NCBI GenBank assembly: GCA_024305405.1
Contig: JAKNDB010000027.1
Coordinates: 62,001-126,000 of the forward strand
Reading direction: 5' to 3'
DNA length: 64,000 nucleotides
Source of the DNA: Dirofilaria immitis
Taxonomy: Eukaryota; Nematoda; Chromadorea; Rhabditida; Onchocercidae
Shown: positions 13,332-26,420 of the stretch, piece by piece
Layout: each line of letters starts with the position of its first letter
Numbering within the stretch: the stretch's first letter is position 1
Position numbers and translations under genes: made by a program
The notes under the pieces: model-generated
The model's database searches: none
The model's input: the letters and a program-made list of their open reading frames with translations, nothing else
What the model was told of the DNA's origin: nothing

Positions 13332-15012
13332 TGTTCCGATTAATCAAATATGAAATTTAATATTTCTAGTTTCTTTCCAATCTCGTCTTTTTAAATTCTA
13401 CAATTTCTTCTGTTTCTTAAATATTAACTTAATTAATCCCTTATATTACCTATTTTTATCTGCATGTTAATACGAGTGTGCAAAAATTGATACTTATATT
13501 AGTTCTTATTCAGAGAAACCTAATATATGCTAATTGCAGATGGAATAGATAATCAATTTAAATTATCATAAGAAAATTATTAATATGTCAAAGTTGTGCA
13601 TTTTCTTTTCCCGAAAAAGAAAAGAAAAAAGTAAAATAAAATTAATCATTGAATTATATTTAGTTTTAAAATATAAAATTGGTTTAATTCATTTTATGAT
13701 GAAATAAGATAGGTAAAAATTTGAAAGTACTATTATTATTAAGTAAGATTCATAATTAAACAGTGATTTATGTAGATAGAAGCGAATAAATTATCCATCT
13801 AATTATAATGTTGAATCTAATAATGATATCCTGAAGAATCTATAAATATTTTTCATTTCTCTTCTTTCATACATATCAGAGAATTTTTTACTTCAAAAAA
13901 TTATCTTATTTTTATTTTTTTGCATATTCTTTTTTCGATTGTTTTCTTCTTTATGTGCATTTTAATTTCTTTTTTTTCAATAAAATAGATAGAATGTTAC
14001 GCTATGTGTATCATGTGTAATTTGTAAGAATTCTCTTCCTCTTCGATTCATATAAAAGTGCATAGTTGTTCCTGTTTGTTTAAATGTATATTTTGTCGGT
14101 TTCATAAATTCTCGATCTTTTCTTCAATCTTATTTTCCTAACATATCAGGTGAAAATTAGTACAGTCAAGCGCTATCTGTATAATATTCCCAATCATCTT
14201 TATTTTAAAACTATTACTTCTCGGTTTATTCCTTGTAGCAAATTAAGGAAGTGAGAACGATTAAAGATAAGATATAAATAATGTTAAGAAAATCAAATTT
14301 AAAAAAAAAGGAATTTTGCACAACTTCTTTTAAATTTTTATTTTCTTACTACGTCTTCATTTACTTTTATTATTAGATATTAAATCTATAACAAATCCTA
14401 AGATTCGTAGAGATACTTGATAATTTGAAAATTAGGCTAACTTTTAAACTTATCATAAGAAAATAAACGCAAAATGAATTAGTCGAATATTTTACAATAC
14501 AATCGAAGTACCAATTACAATCCTTGTTTAACATTGCATAATAATAATGTTAAATTTATATGACAAAGTAGCACTATTCGCTCTTCGTTAAGTAATCAAT
14601 CGAATAATCAGTATGAAGGACAAATAATTGATCGAAGAGTGTCATATTATAAGAACTATTTTAATTAATTTTAGCAAAATGAAATTATAGGAAATAAATA
14701 TTTCGACATATCGGAATAAATGAAATATTTTATATTTTACATAATTCATTCATTTATATAACATAAAACGAGTGTTATGATGTCTAATGTAACGAATCAT
14801 TTATCTAATTCTCATCTTTGTTCTCTATTAATAACTATATTTTATACAACAAAATATCATAAATTTTACATGTAAATATTTCCGATATTATAACAAAACT
14901 TATGTTTAATATTTAAAATATTTTCCCTATCAAATAGCTAGCCATACTTATATACAACGATAGGAATTTTTTTTTAAATATCTTTATTATAAAAAACTTT
15001 ATTATTCATTCT

Positions 15013-15425
15013 AGATGTCATTTTTGCTATCTCGATTTCTCGTGAACAGTTTTTTTTTCCAGCCATATGATTTTATTTCTATTCTACTAACACCAATATA
15101 TCTTTATCGTATTGCGTAGATATATCATTTTTGCTATCTTGATTTCTCGTGAGTAGTTTTTTTTCCAGCCATATGATTTTATTTCTATTCTACTAACACC
15201 AATATATCTTTATCGTATTGCGTAGATATATCATTTTTGCTATCTTGATTTCTCGTGAGCAGTTTTTTTTTGATTTTATTTCTATTCTACTAACACCAGT
15301 ATATTTTTATCGTATTGCGTAGATATATCATTTTTGCTATCTTGATTTCTCGTGAGCAGTTTTTTTCTAACCATATGGTATTATTTCAATTATAGTAACG
15401 CTGATCTTTATTGTATTGCATAGTA
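15013..15425. repeat. Tandem repeat, about 106 bp x 3.7
   Basis: The motif CATTTTTGCTATCT recurs at 15019, 15126, 15232 and 15329. The unit runs through a T-rich tract, an ATTTCTATTCTACTAACACC segment and a TATTGCGTAGATATAT end. The third unit has lost about 10 bp after its T-tract. The last copy is partial and diverged. Confidence 0.9.
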
Positions 15426-15960
15426 GTAGTAGTTGCTGATAAAAGTTGTAGATTGATGCATATCTATCAATGGAAATACTTTATCTATCATCTCTCACCT
15501 TCCCTATAAGAAAAAGCGAAAACTTTTACGACACGACAAATTATTGATGTTTGTCGATGTAGTAAATCAATTTTATTGATTTTAGGATTTGTTATGAAGA
15601 AAAATTTTTCATATAATCAATTTTTCATTATGTGAAATAATTTCAAACATTTGGAAAATTTCAATAATTGATAAATGGGAATTTTGCATTTGAAATAAGC
15701 TTACTGATGAAGTTGATGAAAAAGATGTTCCATCATTCCTTCAATGTATTCTTTCTTTCTTCCGATGATGTCTGCCTATTTGATTAAATTTCCAACATAA
15801 TCGAAGCATATGAAGCCAAGAATTCTTTTATCATATTTAAAATTCTTATCATTTGGCTAGTAAAATTGATAGAATTATCAATGTAAACGATTTTTTTTTC
15901 AGTACGATGAATTAATCGGATGGAATATCGACCGGAATGTATACAATATTTTTACAATTC

Positions 15961-16095
15961 TTATCACTTAATAGTTATCAATAATATAATTAATGTTCAT
16001 TTATACTATAATAATGTAGTGATTATCTTTTCTTATCACTTGATAGTTATCACTAATATAATTACTGTTCATTCATACTGTAATAATGTGATGTT
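15961..16095. repeat. 72-bp tandem duplication
   Basis: TTATCACTTRATAGTTATCA begins at 15961 and again at 16033, followed by matching sequence with scattered substitutions. Confidence 0.8.
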
Positions 16096-17807
16096 TACCT
16101 TCTCCTATTATATCATAACTCTTATCCATCTTTTGATATAGTTTTTTTTCCAAAAGTCTTATTTATATTTCCGACGAAAAATTTTCTTTTGAAATTAAAA
16201 ATGACAAAAAGTATAGGTTGTTAAAAAAAAAAAACTAAACGAGCAAATGTAAAATATTTCCTTTTCAATTCTCTGCTCGTCCTTTTCCAATTTCTTTCCT
16301 TTCTTCAAATCTTGACAAACAAGAAAACGAGAAAAAAAACCTTCAGAGGATATAAAAGCCTAAAGATAAAACAGATAAATCATTGCAAAAAAAAAAAATA
16401 ACTGACTTTAAATCAAATGCCATCGATCGAGATTTTCTCGTTTATGCTTGTCCCAATAATATATGTTTATGTATGAGTTTTTATGAATCATACGTACATA
16501 TTTAAATGGATATATATTACATATATGCATTGAATAAAAAGAGCCATATGTGCCAAGAATAATTTTATCGATCATATCTTTTGCATCTTCCTAAGTCATC
16601 ATTTGGATGAGTTAGAATTGATATGAATAGTGATTAGAAAAATATTATAGCTTATTTCATGCTAAGCCATATTTTACTGATATATTTCTCTTACACTTGA
16701 TTATTTTCTTATCCTAGCTTATATTGTTATTGTACTCATTTATTATCAATATTTCAATGATATATGATTGTGTTGTTACTATTTCTACGTTATGATCTAA
16801 TGACCTAATCGGTTTTCAAATTCAAACAATTAAATAATCATTATCATTTAATCAATAATAGATGAATTACTGATTTGCTTCAAATACAAATATCGAAATC
16901 ATCTTTTCAAATTTAGTTTCCAACTTATGAAAAAGAAATGTCACAGAGATAATTTATTTCTACCATATATCTTGCTGATATCACAATTTTTTTTGACTGA
17001 ATTAATGATTTAACTGTTGAGTAAAAATATTCTAAAGTTTCAAAATGCCATAGGAATATGTTAAACGATATGGCTTACATGATATCGAACTAAGATATGA
17101 TAAATTATCACATTTTATTAATTCTCTTCGCTTATCATCATTTATACAGAAGGCATACTCTATTAGAATGATCAATTTTACTCTTATCATTATCATAATT
17201 ACTAAAAAATCTGATCCGTTTTTCTCAAATTTCAATCATTCATCATTTCCAAAGTTAGTAATCTTTCTTATTTGTTGATAAATTGAACAGATAAATGATT
17301 GGTTCATTGTACTATGCTACTACTATTATTTTCGTTATTTTCATTTTCAATTGATGAATAATGATGTCATTTATTATTGATCAATAAATGTTAATAATAA
17401 TAATAATATCATTTATTATTTTTCTCCTTTTTTCGACGATGATTGCGAGAAATTTCTCAATTAGTCTCATTTATTTCTCGAGAAACTCTCGAGAAAAAAT
17501 CATTTATTTTTCGGCAAAATCATCAAAATGTACTGCAAATTTAATTGCATTCAGTTTTTTTGCGACACAATTTAATAGCCGAAAGATTAAATTCGCTAGC
17601 GGTGTATTTAGTGAAAGTTAAATTTAATTTTTTTCCCTTTTTTCATACATTTTTCCATTTCATCTCCTCTTATTTACCTTTTATATATCCATATCGATAT
17701 ATATAGATAGATATACTTCTATTTCATTCAGTTTCATTTCAAATTTATTTCAAATATTTATTCAAAGCTTAATGAATAATAATATTTGTTTGAATTGAAA
17801 TAAGCCA

Positions 17808-17860
17808 AGCAAAATATAATAAGCCAAGCAAAATAAAATAAGCCAAGCAAAATAAAAGAT
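17808..17860. repeat. Short 21-bp tandem repeat
   Basis: AATAAGCCAAGCAAAATA(A/T)A is repeated three times. Confidence 0.8.
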
Positions 17861-19994
17861 AGCAATAATTGTCAATTCAAAATTTTAAAATTGAATAAAT
17901 CTGTCTGTTCCTCATAACAACTAACAATATTCTCCCAATTTTCTTTTTCTTTTTCTTTTCTTTCCTTTTTTTTTCAAAAAAGAATTTTTAGATATGAACA
18001 AAAATAAATAGCAATAGCGATAGTTGTAGGAGTAATGTATAAAAATTCAGATTTCCTTTATTGCAATCTCATTTTGATTCATCCCTTTCATATCAAAAGA
18101 TTATCATATCAAAAGATTATCATTTCAAAATTTATGAAAAAAATTTATTTCATTTACTTACTCTATTTGCTTTATCTGTTGGAAAAAATATCATTTAATA
18201 AATGAAATTAATAGATATCGATTTTAATGAATATTGATTGCACATTTGAAATATCATGAATTTGCTTAAAAATTTCTCTTTAATTTGAAAAAATTTTAAC
18301 AAATTCAATAAAACATCAATGAAACTTTTATCAATTACATCCTTTTAGTGATAGTTTGTCAATTTCAACATTTTTTGATTTTTAGTCTTATCAGAGAGCT
18401 TTTAAATTGTTGATGACTGTATGAAGAAAATTATGTGCAAAAACTGGCCGCCCAGAGCTTATCAGCGACCAAAAATCAGCTCTTTTTTTACTAGTACAAA
18501 TAGCGGTGCCTTGTTGATTATGTACACATTTCATTCCTTTCTTTCACGCACCAAAATTGTTTCATCGGACAGGTTTCAGAGGTTATCGAATTCTCTCCGT
18601 GAAAATGTTTATTCCTAAATCAGCAAAGTTTTTCCAATGCTATTTTGTATATCATTAATAGAATGAAAGAAGTAAAATGCTAAGATTAGCTATGAATTGG
18701 ACGAATAACTTCTGGAGATATTTTTGAAGGATAACTTCTTTCAAAACTTCTATGCTTCATTGATTCTCATTAACTGTCATTTTTAGAATGATTTCCAAAT
18801 TATTCTTTCATATTCGTTTCTGACATCCATGAAGACAATTTGCTATTTGCTTATCGAATTTTTTTCTTGCACTTAAAAACTTTTAAAATTTAGATATTAG
18901 CTTTGCTTATATGCCTATCCATTATTTCCGTTTTTAATAATTCCCATAGGAGAAAGAGAGAGAGAGAGAGGGAGGGAGAGAAAGAGAGAAGGGAAGAAGA
19001 AGCGAAAGTGATGAAGGATAAATTTTTAAAAGTTAAATTAAACAATGTTCTTTAAAATTTTTTGAAAGAAGTAAACAAATAAGGAATAGAATGATTGAGT
19101 GATATATATATATATATATCACTCATATCACTCGTTTTCTTCATTCATTTTTATGAAAAAAAAAACTCGAGAATGCTATTGACAAAATGTACCAAGGAAT
19201 CTTTTCATCTATTTCCATGAATGCTACATATAACTCAATTGATCATTAATTGATAATGATCAATCCGGTTTTGATTTCGACCTGCTGCTAATGTTTAAAG
19301 TAGATAGAAAAAAATAGGACAAGATTTGTTATCATATTACATCACTTGGCTCGTATCATCTATTCTCGATCATGAGATGTATATGGTATATAACATATGC
19401 ATCTTTGTCCTAGTTGATGCTTAACTTTGGACTTAACTTTGACATCTTATTTGGGCCTAATTTAATAAATAGGAACGATCCATCTATTCACACTTAGCTC
19501 ATATTAATACTGCTTAATCAGTGTCCTGTGTTGAGGGTAGCTAAGAGAGAAAACAAGAACTAACAAGTGATACTGGAAAAAGAAAGAAAGAGACGAGAGG
19601 AATATCCGGAATGCTAAGAAAAGAGAGAGAGAAAGAGAGAAAAATGATCAAAAAAGTGGAAGATTAGATTAGTTGGAGTTGAGCGATTTTTATTTGTATT
19701 TAAATATCATTGATATTATTTGCTGATAATGAATTGATAGAGTGCTAAAGATTTCGATCGGTCTGATAGTGTGAATTAGTGATGTCAAATGTGATAAGCT
19801 GATGATAATGATAAGTTTTGCTAAATTAATTAATGCTTTGATTAATGTTATTTAATAATTTTTATGCGCATTTCGTAAAATTAATATCGAATTTGATAGA
19901 TTTTTAATAATCGTTTGAATAAATTCAATAATAAATTTGTGTCTAGAAACCTTCCACGCTTGATTGATTTCTTTCAAATCGGATAGCAATAAGA

Positions 19995-22900
19995 ATGTCG
20001 GATGCTCGGGTCAAATTTGAAACTCCTGAGATATATGATGGAAACGAAAAATGGTTCGTTCCTCCAGCACCTATTCTTGCTGGTATGATTCATATTCTAT
20101 TTTTATTTTTATTTCTATTTTTATCAATTTTAATTTCTTTTTGTTTACACTAGATTGATTGAATTATTAACGTAATGATAAAATTTTATTACAACAAATC
20201 ATTTTGCCTAATTTCTCTTTTTTTTAAGTTTATAGATAATTATTTATTGAATAAATGGATTATCGGTCGTTGCAAACCCAAACAAACTCATTAAGTTCTC
20301 GAGATATTATCAATATTTTTAGATAAATTAAGTCTTACTATCATTTTTGACCTTAGTACTAAGTATTATATTCTTCAGTTTCCCTCTCTGTTGTGATCTT
20401 TGTATCTATAAGGAATCGTATAGATATATTGTGGAATATAAGCAGCAGTAAGTCATGAAAATAGAAAATATGAGAGGGAGAGAGAGAGAGAGAAAGAAAT
20501 GAAACAATAGTATTTTTCCACATTATGTTGTATATGTTATATTAGGTCAAATGGTAATTTTCCCTTTTTCCCAATCTCACAATACATAATCGCTTTCCAA
20601 CTGCTATCTTACAGACTACCGGCAGAGATGTTATCGTTGATTATAAATTTGATTTCATCTAATGTGTTTATTTTTTTTTGAAGAAATCAAATTTCAAAGT
20701 AATTTCACTTTATTTTTTCAAGATATTACGTTCGTTTACTTATTCATTGAATATTTTAGGTGCTCATGTCACAGGAATTGATTCATATCGGGAAATGTAT
20801 AGCAACTCTATCAACAATGCCGATGAATTTTGGAAAACGGTAGCTAAAGAACTTTACTTTGAAAAGACATCAAATAAGGTTGGTTATTTCGTTCTATTTT
20901 ATCTTGGGTAGTACTTACTCAAGCAATTTAAAAGTACATTTTAATGCAGTTATATTTCCTTCTCTGATTTTTCCGGATTTATTTTATGATATTATTAAAA
21001 ATGTAAAATGCAAATGAGGAGTATGACATCACTTGTTTTTCAAAGCTTCGAAAAATTATTTGTCGTTTTTTTCTTTTTGTTGTTTAGTTTTTAGATTTTC
21101 TTATCTTTTAGAAAATATGAAAACTCGATAAGTTTATTTTTCATCTTTTCTTTATTCTGTAGAAGGAACATGTTCTTCTAGCTGATCAGTATATTGGTAT
21201 TTCATGATTTCAATATATCATTGAAAATTTTACTGTGAACTATTATTTAGGGATTGGAATGGAATTTCGATTATCGTAAAGGAGATATTTATACACGTTT
21301 CATGGAAGGGGCACAAACAAACATTGCATATAATTGTTTGGAACAAAATATTAACAAAGGTAATCTTTGTTAATTAAAAAAATAAAATTATAAATTAGGA
21401 GGAAGTATTTAAATTTGGTGAAAAAACTTTACTTGCGAAATACGAATATTTTATTTCTATTTTATTGGTGAAAAAAATGATTTTAGAAAAATAGAAAAAT
21501 TAAAAAACTGATAAAAATATCGTTTGAATTTTGTTCAAAAAATCAAGATTTAAGGATATGGTTCTCGTACGGCATTGTTATGGGAAGGTAATGAACCCGG
21601 TAATTGTTCTTCTATCACATTTCAAGATCTGTTTGACAAAGTTGTTACTTTTTCTGCTGTTCTGCGATCTTATGGAGTTAAAAGGTTTATTAAACAATTG
21701 TTTATTGAACAATTTCTATCTGTTGTGTTTTATTAGATAGATTTTATTCATACTTTGCAATTTTCTAGTATTATATTACGATATTGTACGATTTTATGTT
21801 TCAAACAATGGTTTATATTTATTTAGGAATACTTTGAAATCTACCGGTATTTCCACTTATCTTTTATACTACTATTATTAATTCAGGGCGACGTCGTGGT
21901 GATTTATTTACCGATGACATTTGAATTACCGATAGCAATGCTATCATGTGCCAGAATCGGTGCTGTTCATGCGGTGGTGTTTGCTGGATTTAGTGCTGAT
22001 GCTTTGGCAGCTCGGATATGTCAAACAGAATCCCGTGTACTGATCACGGCTGATGGATATTATCGGGGAAAGAAGCTTGTAACATTGAAAGCAATAGCTG
22101 ATGACGCTCTCGTTGAATGCAGTGCTTTGGTAGGTTTTAATGTTTCGCTTAACATTTGTAGTATAATTGAAATGACAATTCCAGTTTATTGATTGAGCTA
22201 AAAGCAATAATGATAGTGTTTCTTATCGCATTGTCTTGGTTTAGAAAGTAATCATTAACCAATCGATATGTTAACATTTATACAGTATTTTAGAATAAGC
22301 CGGTGGAAAGAGTCGTTGTTTTAAAACATTTGGAACGTGTCACTAAACCGACCGATAGTGTTTCTGTTGGCGTAAGTTTAACATTTATTTGTTTTATATT
22401 CCCTTTTTTTTTATTATCAGAAGAAAGTATGAACGAATAATTCGAAGAAATTGGATATTAGACTTTATGATTTATTTTTTTTCTTTTTTTTGTTATTTTT
22501 GTATGTATATGTGTGTTTTTTCTTCTTGTTTCGTTGATATTATGTATGTATTTTCTTCTTTTTGTTTCATTACGTTAGGCGAAATTAGGTTTATTTAAAT
22601 TGAGTTCATAATCATATTGATTCTTCATTTATTTTTCTTCAAAATGATTTTATATCTCATGATTTTCTAACCAGTGGTTATTTGAAAACATTCCTATTGT
22701 AAATCGCAGATTGTGATATTGCTTTTATTCTTTCATTGTTAGATGAAATTAAATCCTGAACAGGATGTTATCTGGGGTGAAGAAATGGAACGACTTAAAG
22801 GAGTGAATTCTGAGATCGAATGGAACGATGCAGAGGATCCTCTCTTCATTCTCTACACATCCGGCTCAACCGGTCAACCAAAAGGAATCGTACATACTAC

Positions 22901-25126
22901 TGCTGGTTACATGACATATGCTTATGCAACTGTTAAATTTGTTTTTGATGCTAATCCAGAAAAGGATGTATATTGGTAAAATTTTAGATTGTGTATTGTC
23001 AATATAAGTTGAGTTAAAATAGAATAATTAGGAACATTAAGCAAAAATGAATAGTCAAATTGGGAAAGAGAACTATTTTAAAAGAGAAAATTAAAGAGTC
23101 ATCTTTCTGACATATATTTACAGGTGTACAGCTGATTGCGGCTGGATTACTGGACATTCCTATCTCGTATACGGGCCACTTCTTAATGGTTTAACATGTG
23201 TTATGTATGAGGGCGTACCGAGTTATCCAACACCTGCACGAATGTGGCAAATTGTAGAGAAGTACAAAGTAAATTATTTGCTAATGAATGATTAAAACCT
23301 ATATTGTTGTTCTAATGTTCGTTAATGTTTTACATCCGATTTAATTATCTTATAGTCAAACATAGAGTCATCAATAGGATCAATTAAACAATATTAAAAT
23401 CTATTTTTTTTTGTTTAAATGCATTTCATATTCAATTCTTGTTTAATTTGAGATTTTTTTATTTCAGGTTACAACCTTATATACTGCGCCAACAGCAGTG
23501 CGTGCTTTGATGGCTTTTGGCAACGAATATGTTACACCTCACAATCGTTCATCACTGCGTTTGTTGGGTTCAGTTGGTGAACCAATCAATCCAGCAGCAT
23601 GGAAATGGTTGTACGAGGTATTCGAATTTGAATCAGCAATTCTGCTTACTTAAATTTTATAATAAAAGATTTGATGGTTAAAGCAAATTTTAGGTTGTTG
23701 GTGAAGGCAAATGTGTCGTCATTGACACTTATTGGCAGACAGAAACAGGAGGACATACGATTGCACCATTGCCAGCAGCAATTCCTTGTAAAGCAGGTAG
23801 TGCAACGCTTCCTTTCTTTGGAATAGAGCCGGCTATTATTGATGATAATGGTCGAGAAGTCGAAGGAGCTGGTAAAGGAACTTTGGTGATTGTTTCATTT
23901 CTGATTGTATAACATGAACTAATTTTACATATGGTAATAAAAATCATGCCATGAACATTGTAATCCTTTTTGTTAAATAAAATCCACGAGACTAAGTACT
24001 CAATTTTTATTTGTTGAGTTTTAGAAAGTTTTTAATCAAATTGGAAATGGGAATTGCAGAAAAAATCAATTTCGCATTGTTTAACATGCGTCATCAAATT
24101 AATTACACCTAAAATTTAAACTTTTTAGTAATATTAGTGAGAAGAGTTTCAGTTTGTAAATGCGTGATTGTTAGTATTGTAGTGTTTCAAACGAGCGTGG
24201 CCAGGTATAAGCAGAAGCATCTTGGGTGATCATAACCGATTTGTGAAAACATACTTTTCGGCGTACCCAGGCTATTTTTTCACTGGTGATGGAGCTCGTC
24301 GAGATGCTGATGGTTATTACTGGATTACAGGTATAAATTTGCAACTGTTATAATGTTGATGAAAAGTCGAAATTGTTTTTTTCTTGATTTAATTTTCATG
24401 TTATAAAACACATCGATTTTATATTGTAGGACGTATCGATGATCTCATGAATGTATCGGGTCATTTATTGTCTACTGCTGAGATTGAATCTGCGCTAGTA
24501 TCCGATGACGATGTAGTAGAAGCAGCTGTAGTTGCAGCGCCGCATGACATCAAAGGCAGCTTTCCATATGCATTCGTCACATTACGATTGGTATTGTTTG
24601 CTGCAGTTTCGAAACTTTCTCTTCTATCATTCCCATCCCCATACTCATTTTTGTATGATAATTTTCTTAGGGCATAAAACTTACGGATAAAAAAGTTGAC
24701 GATCTGAAACTTCTGGTGCGAAAAAAATCGGTGCGATTGCTGTACCAGATGTTATACAATTAGCTCCTGGATTACCTAAAACACGATCAGGTAAGTCATG
24801 AATCTCATGTACATGTAGAAGAATTGGAAGTTGTGGCGACAGCTCGCTTTGTTTTTACCTTATTATTTCACTGGCTCGATATACCTCTCTTCTTCATTTG
24901 CAGATGAAATGAAATAGGAGGAGGAAATTTTTACTGTTTTATATGTTTAAATTATTTAGATTTATTTACCAATAGTTGTTGTATTTAAGGAAAGGTAACA
25001 CGTCGTATACTGCGAAAAATTGCTGAAGGTGATCAAGCTGCAGATTTGGGTGATACTACTACACTTATTGATGAGACCGTTATTGCTCATTTATGGAGCG
25101 GTCGAGCAGAAACACGAACAGGCTGA
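19995..25126 (+). CDS. ACSS2: Acetyl-CoA synthetase (AMP-forming), 14 exons, two frame breaks
   Basis: This enzyme activates acetate to acetyl-CoA through acetyl-AMP, probably in cytosol and nucleus because the N-terminus has no targeting signal. Exons: 19995-20082, 20760-20878, 21251-21359, 21555-21684, 21887-22129, 22294-22371, 22743-22975, 23124-23268, 23468-23617, 23694-23885, 24183-24330, 24430-24590, 24671-24790 and 24990-25126. Motifs in order: [20 protein letters not shown], the adenylate P-loop [41 protein letters not shown], and PKTRSGK with the conserved catalytic, acetylation-regulated lysine. The frame breaks at A4 21680-21683 (expected GVKKGD) and at A7 24721-24727 (expected [12 protein letters not shown]). 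With one A added at each, the joined exons total 2,055 nt, exactly 685 codons (684 residues), the normal family length. This strongly supports an intact gene. Confidence 0.95.
21680..21683 (+). other. Frame break 1 in acetyl-CoA synthetase (A4)
   Basis: Exon 4 ends GTT-AAA-AG before a GTTTAT donor and exon 5 starts GGC-GAC in phase 0. One more A gives G-V-K-K then G-D-V-V, the family-standard sequence. Confidence 0.85.
24721..24727 (+). other. Frame break 2 in acetyl-CoA synthetase (A7)
   Basis: As read, the frame runs into S-V-R-L-L and a stop. An eighth A gives [10 protein letters not shown], which is near-invariant in the family. Confidence 0.92.
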
Positions 25127-26420
25127 AAAATGCTTACAGCAGTGCAATAATTTTGAAAATTCCCATCTATTGACATATTATAAGATTATACAAGCTATCG
25201 GTATACTTCGACATAGTTGTCTTTCTAGTTTTAAATTTCCTTTCAACTATTTGATGTGATTTCGTATTTCTTTTTCATCAATCATTTCTTTTTTCATCAG
25301 TCGCATTTCTTTTTCATCAACCTCCATTTACACAATTATTGAGTGTGTTGACAATTCCGAAATAATTTTCATCCAAAGTGATAGTTTCCTTCGGTGTTAA
25401 GCAGTTTTATTATGTGGTATTTCTGTGTTTGTATTTGTGGATTTACACAGTCCGTATTCCAATAAATTGGTGAATTATTTTTAATTCACGCAGTTGATTA
25501 TCAGAAACATCCGGTCATTTAATGCACAATTTTTAAAGGAAGGGAAATACAAGGCTTCAAACTGAAGGAAACGGCGTGCTTATAATCTGAACAGATCAAA
25601 TGGAAGAGATTTGAGGATGATTGGGAATTGCAAGAGCCAAATTTCAATGGGAGAAAAAAATCGTTTTGAGGAAAAAAGGACTTAATGGAGGCCAATAATC
25701 AATTCTGGGCATAATTTTGGCTTATCGAATGAATCGATAATGGGTAATAATGTACTGTTGTTGAGCCTTTTCGGCAATTTCGAAACTCAATATAAATTGC
25801 TGAATTTTTAAAGCAATTCTTCACTATAAAAGTTTTGCTTCTTATCACAATAATTGCATTTGCCAACCTTATCAATTGAAGTCACTTTTTTTAAATAATA
25901 TATGGTCCGTATAGTCAGACCAAGTTCTTCCAGTTCAGAGAAAAACCTTGCTTGATCTTCGTTTTCTCCAGATCACAATGTCGATTACTGGAGTAACAAA
26001 TGGAGGTGTTGGGATGACACAAAATGTGAAATATTACATGGATAAATATATTTACTAAATTTATTTAAAAATTTATACACTTACTCGATTTCATCGAACA
26101 TTTCGCATTTCTCTAATTTCATGTTTATACTGCGATTTCTTCTATATTTGTTTATTTATCATTATCGGTTTTTTTGTCACCTTTATATCACGATCATTTC
26201 GTTTCTTAAAAAAATTTATCACTTGATATTAGTAGAAGTTAAAAGTTGACAAATGTTATGATCATGTTCCAAATTAGAATTATTTTAAACAAATTTCAAT
26301 TTAACTAATTTTATTGCATGAAAATGGATAATTAAGATTAAACAATCAATTGATATGATCATATTTTCAGATTAAATTGCATCCTTAAAGAGACAAATAT
26401 TATTATAATTTCCTATCATA
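25127..26420. other. Intergenic, between the tandem synthetase genes
   Basis: 3' UTR and spacer. It contains three imperfect copies of a TTTCTTTTTCATCA motif at 25265-25320. No exon is supported. Confidence 0.55.

Larger units (their letters stand above)
13332..19994. other. Gene desert, right part
   Basis: A/T-rich non-coding sequence with tandem repeats listed separately. It also has (GA)n blocks at about 18953-18990 and 19560-19645 and an (AT)n block at 19103-19120. The last kilobase probably contains the promoter of the acetyl-CoA synthetase. An ATG-led frame at 18421-18618 stands in locally higher GC sequence but has no recognised domain. Confidence 0.55.

Noticed and set aside
19995..25126. 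Acetyl-CoA synthetase as a pseudogene
   Set aside because: Both frame breaks sit in A runs, all motifs are intact, and the corrected length is exactly 685 codons.
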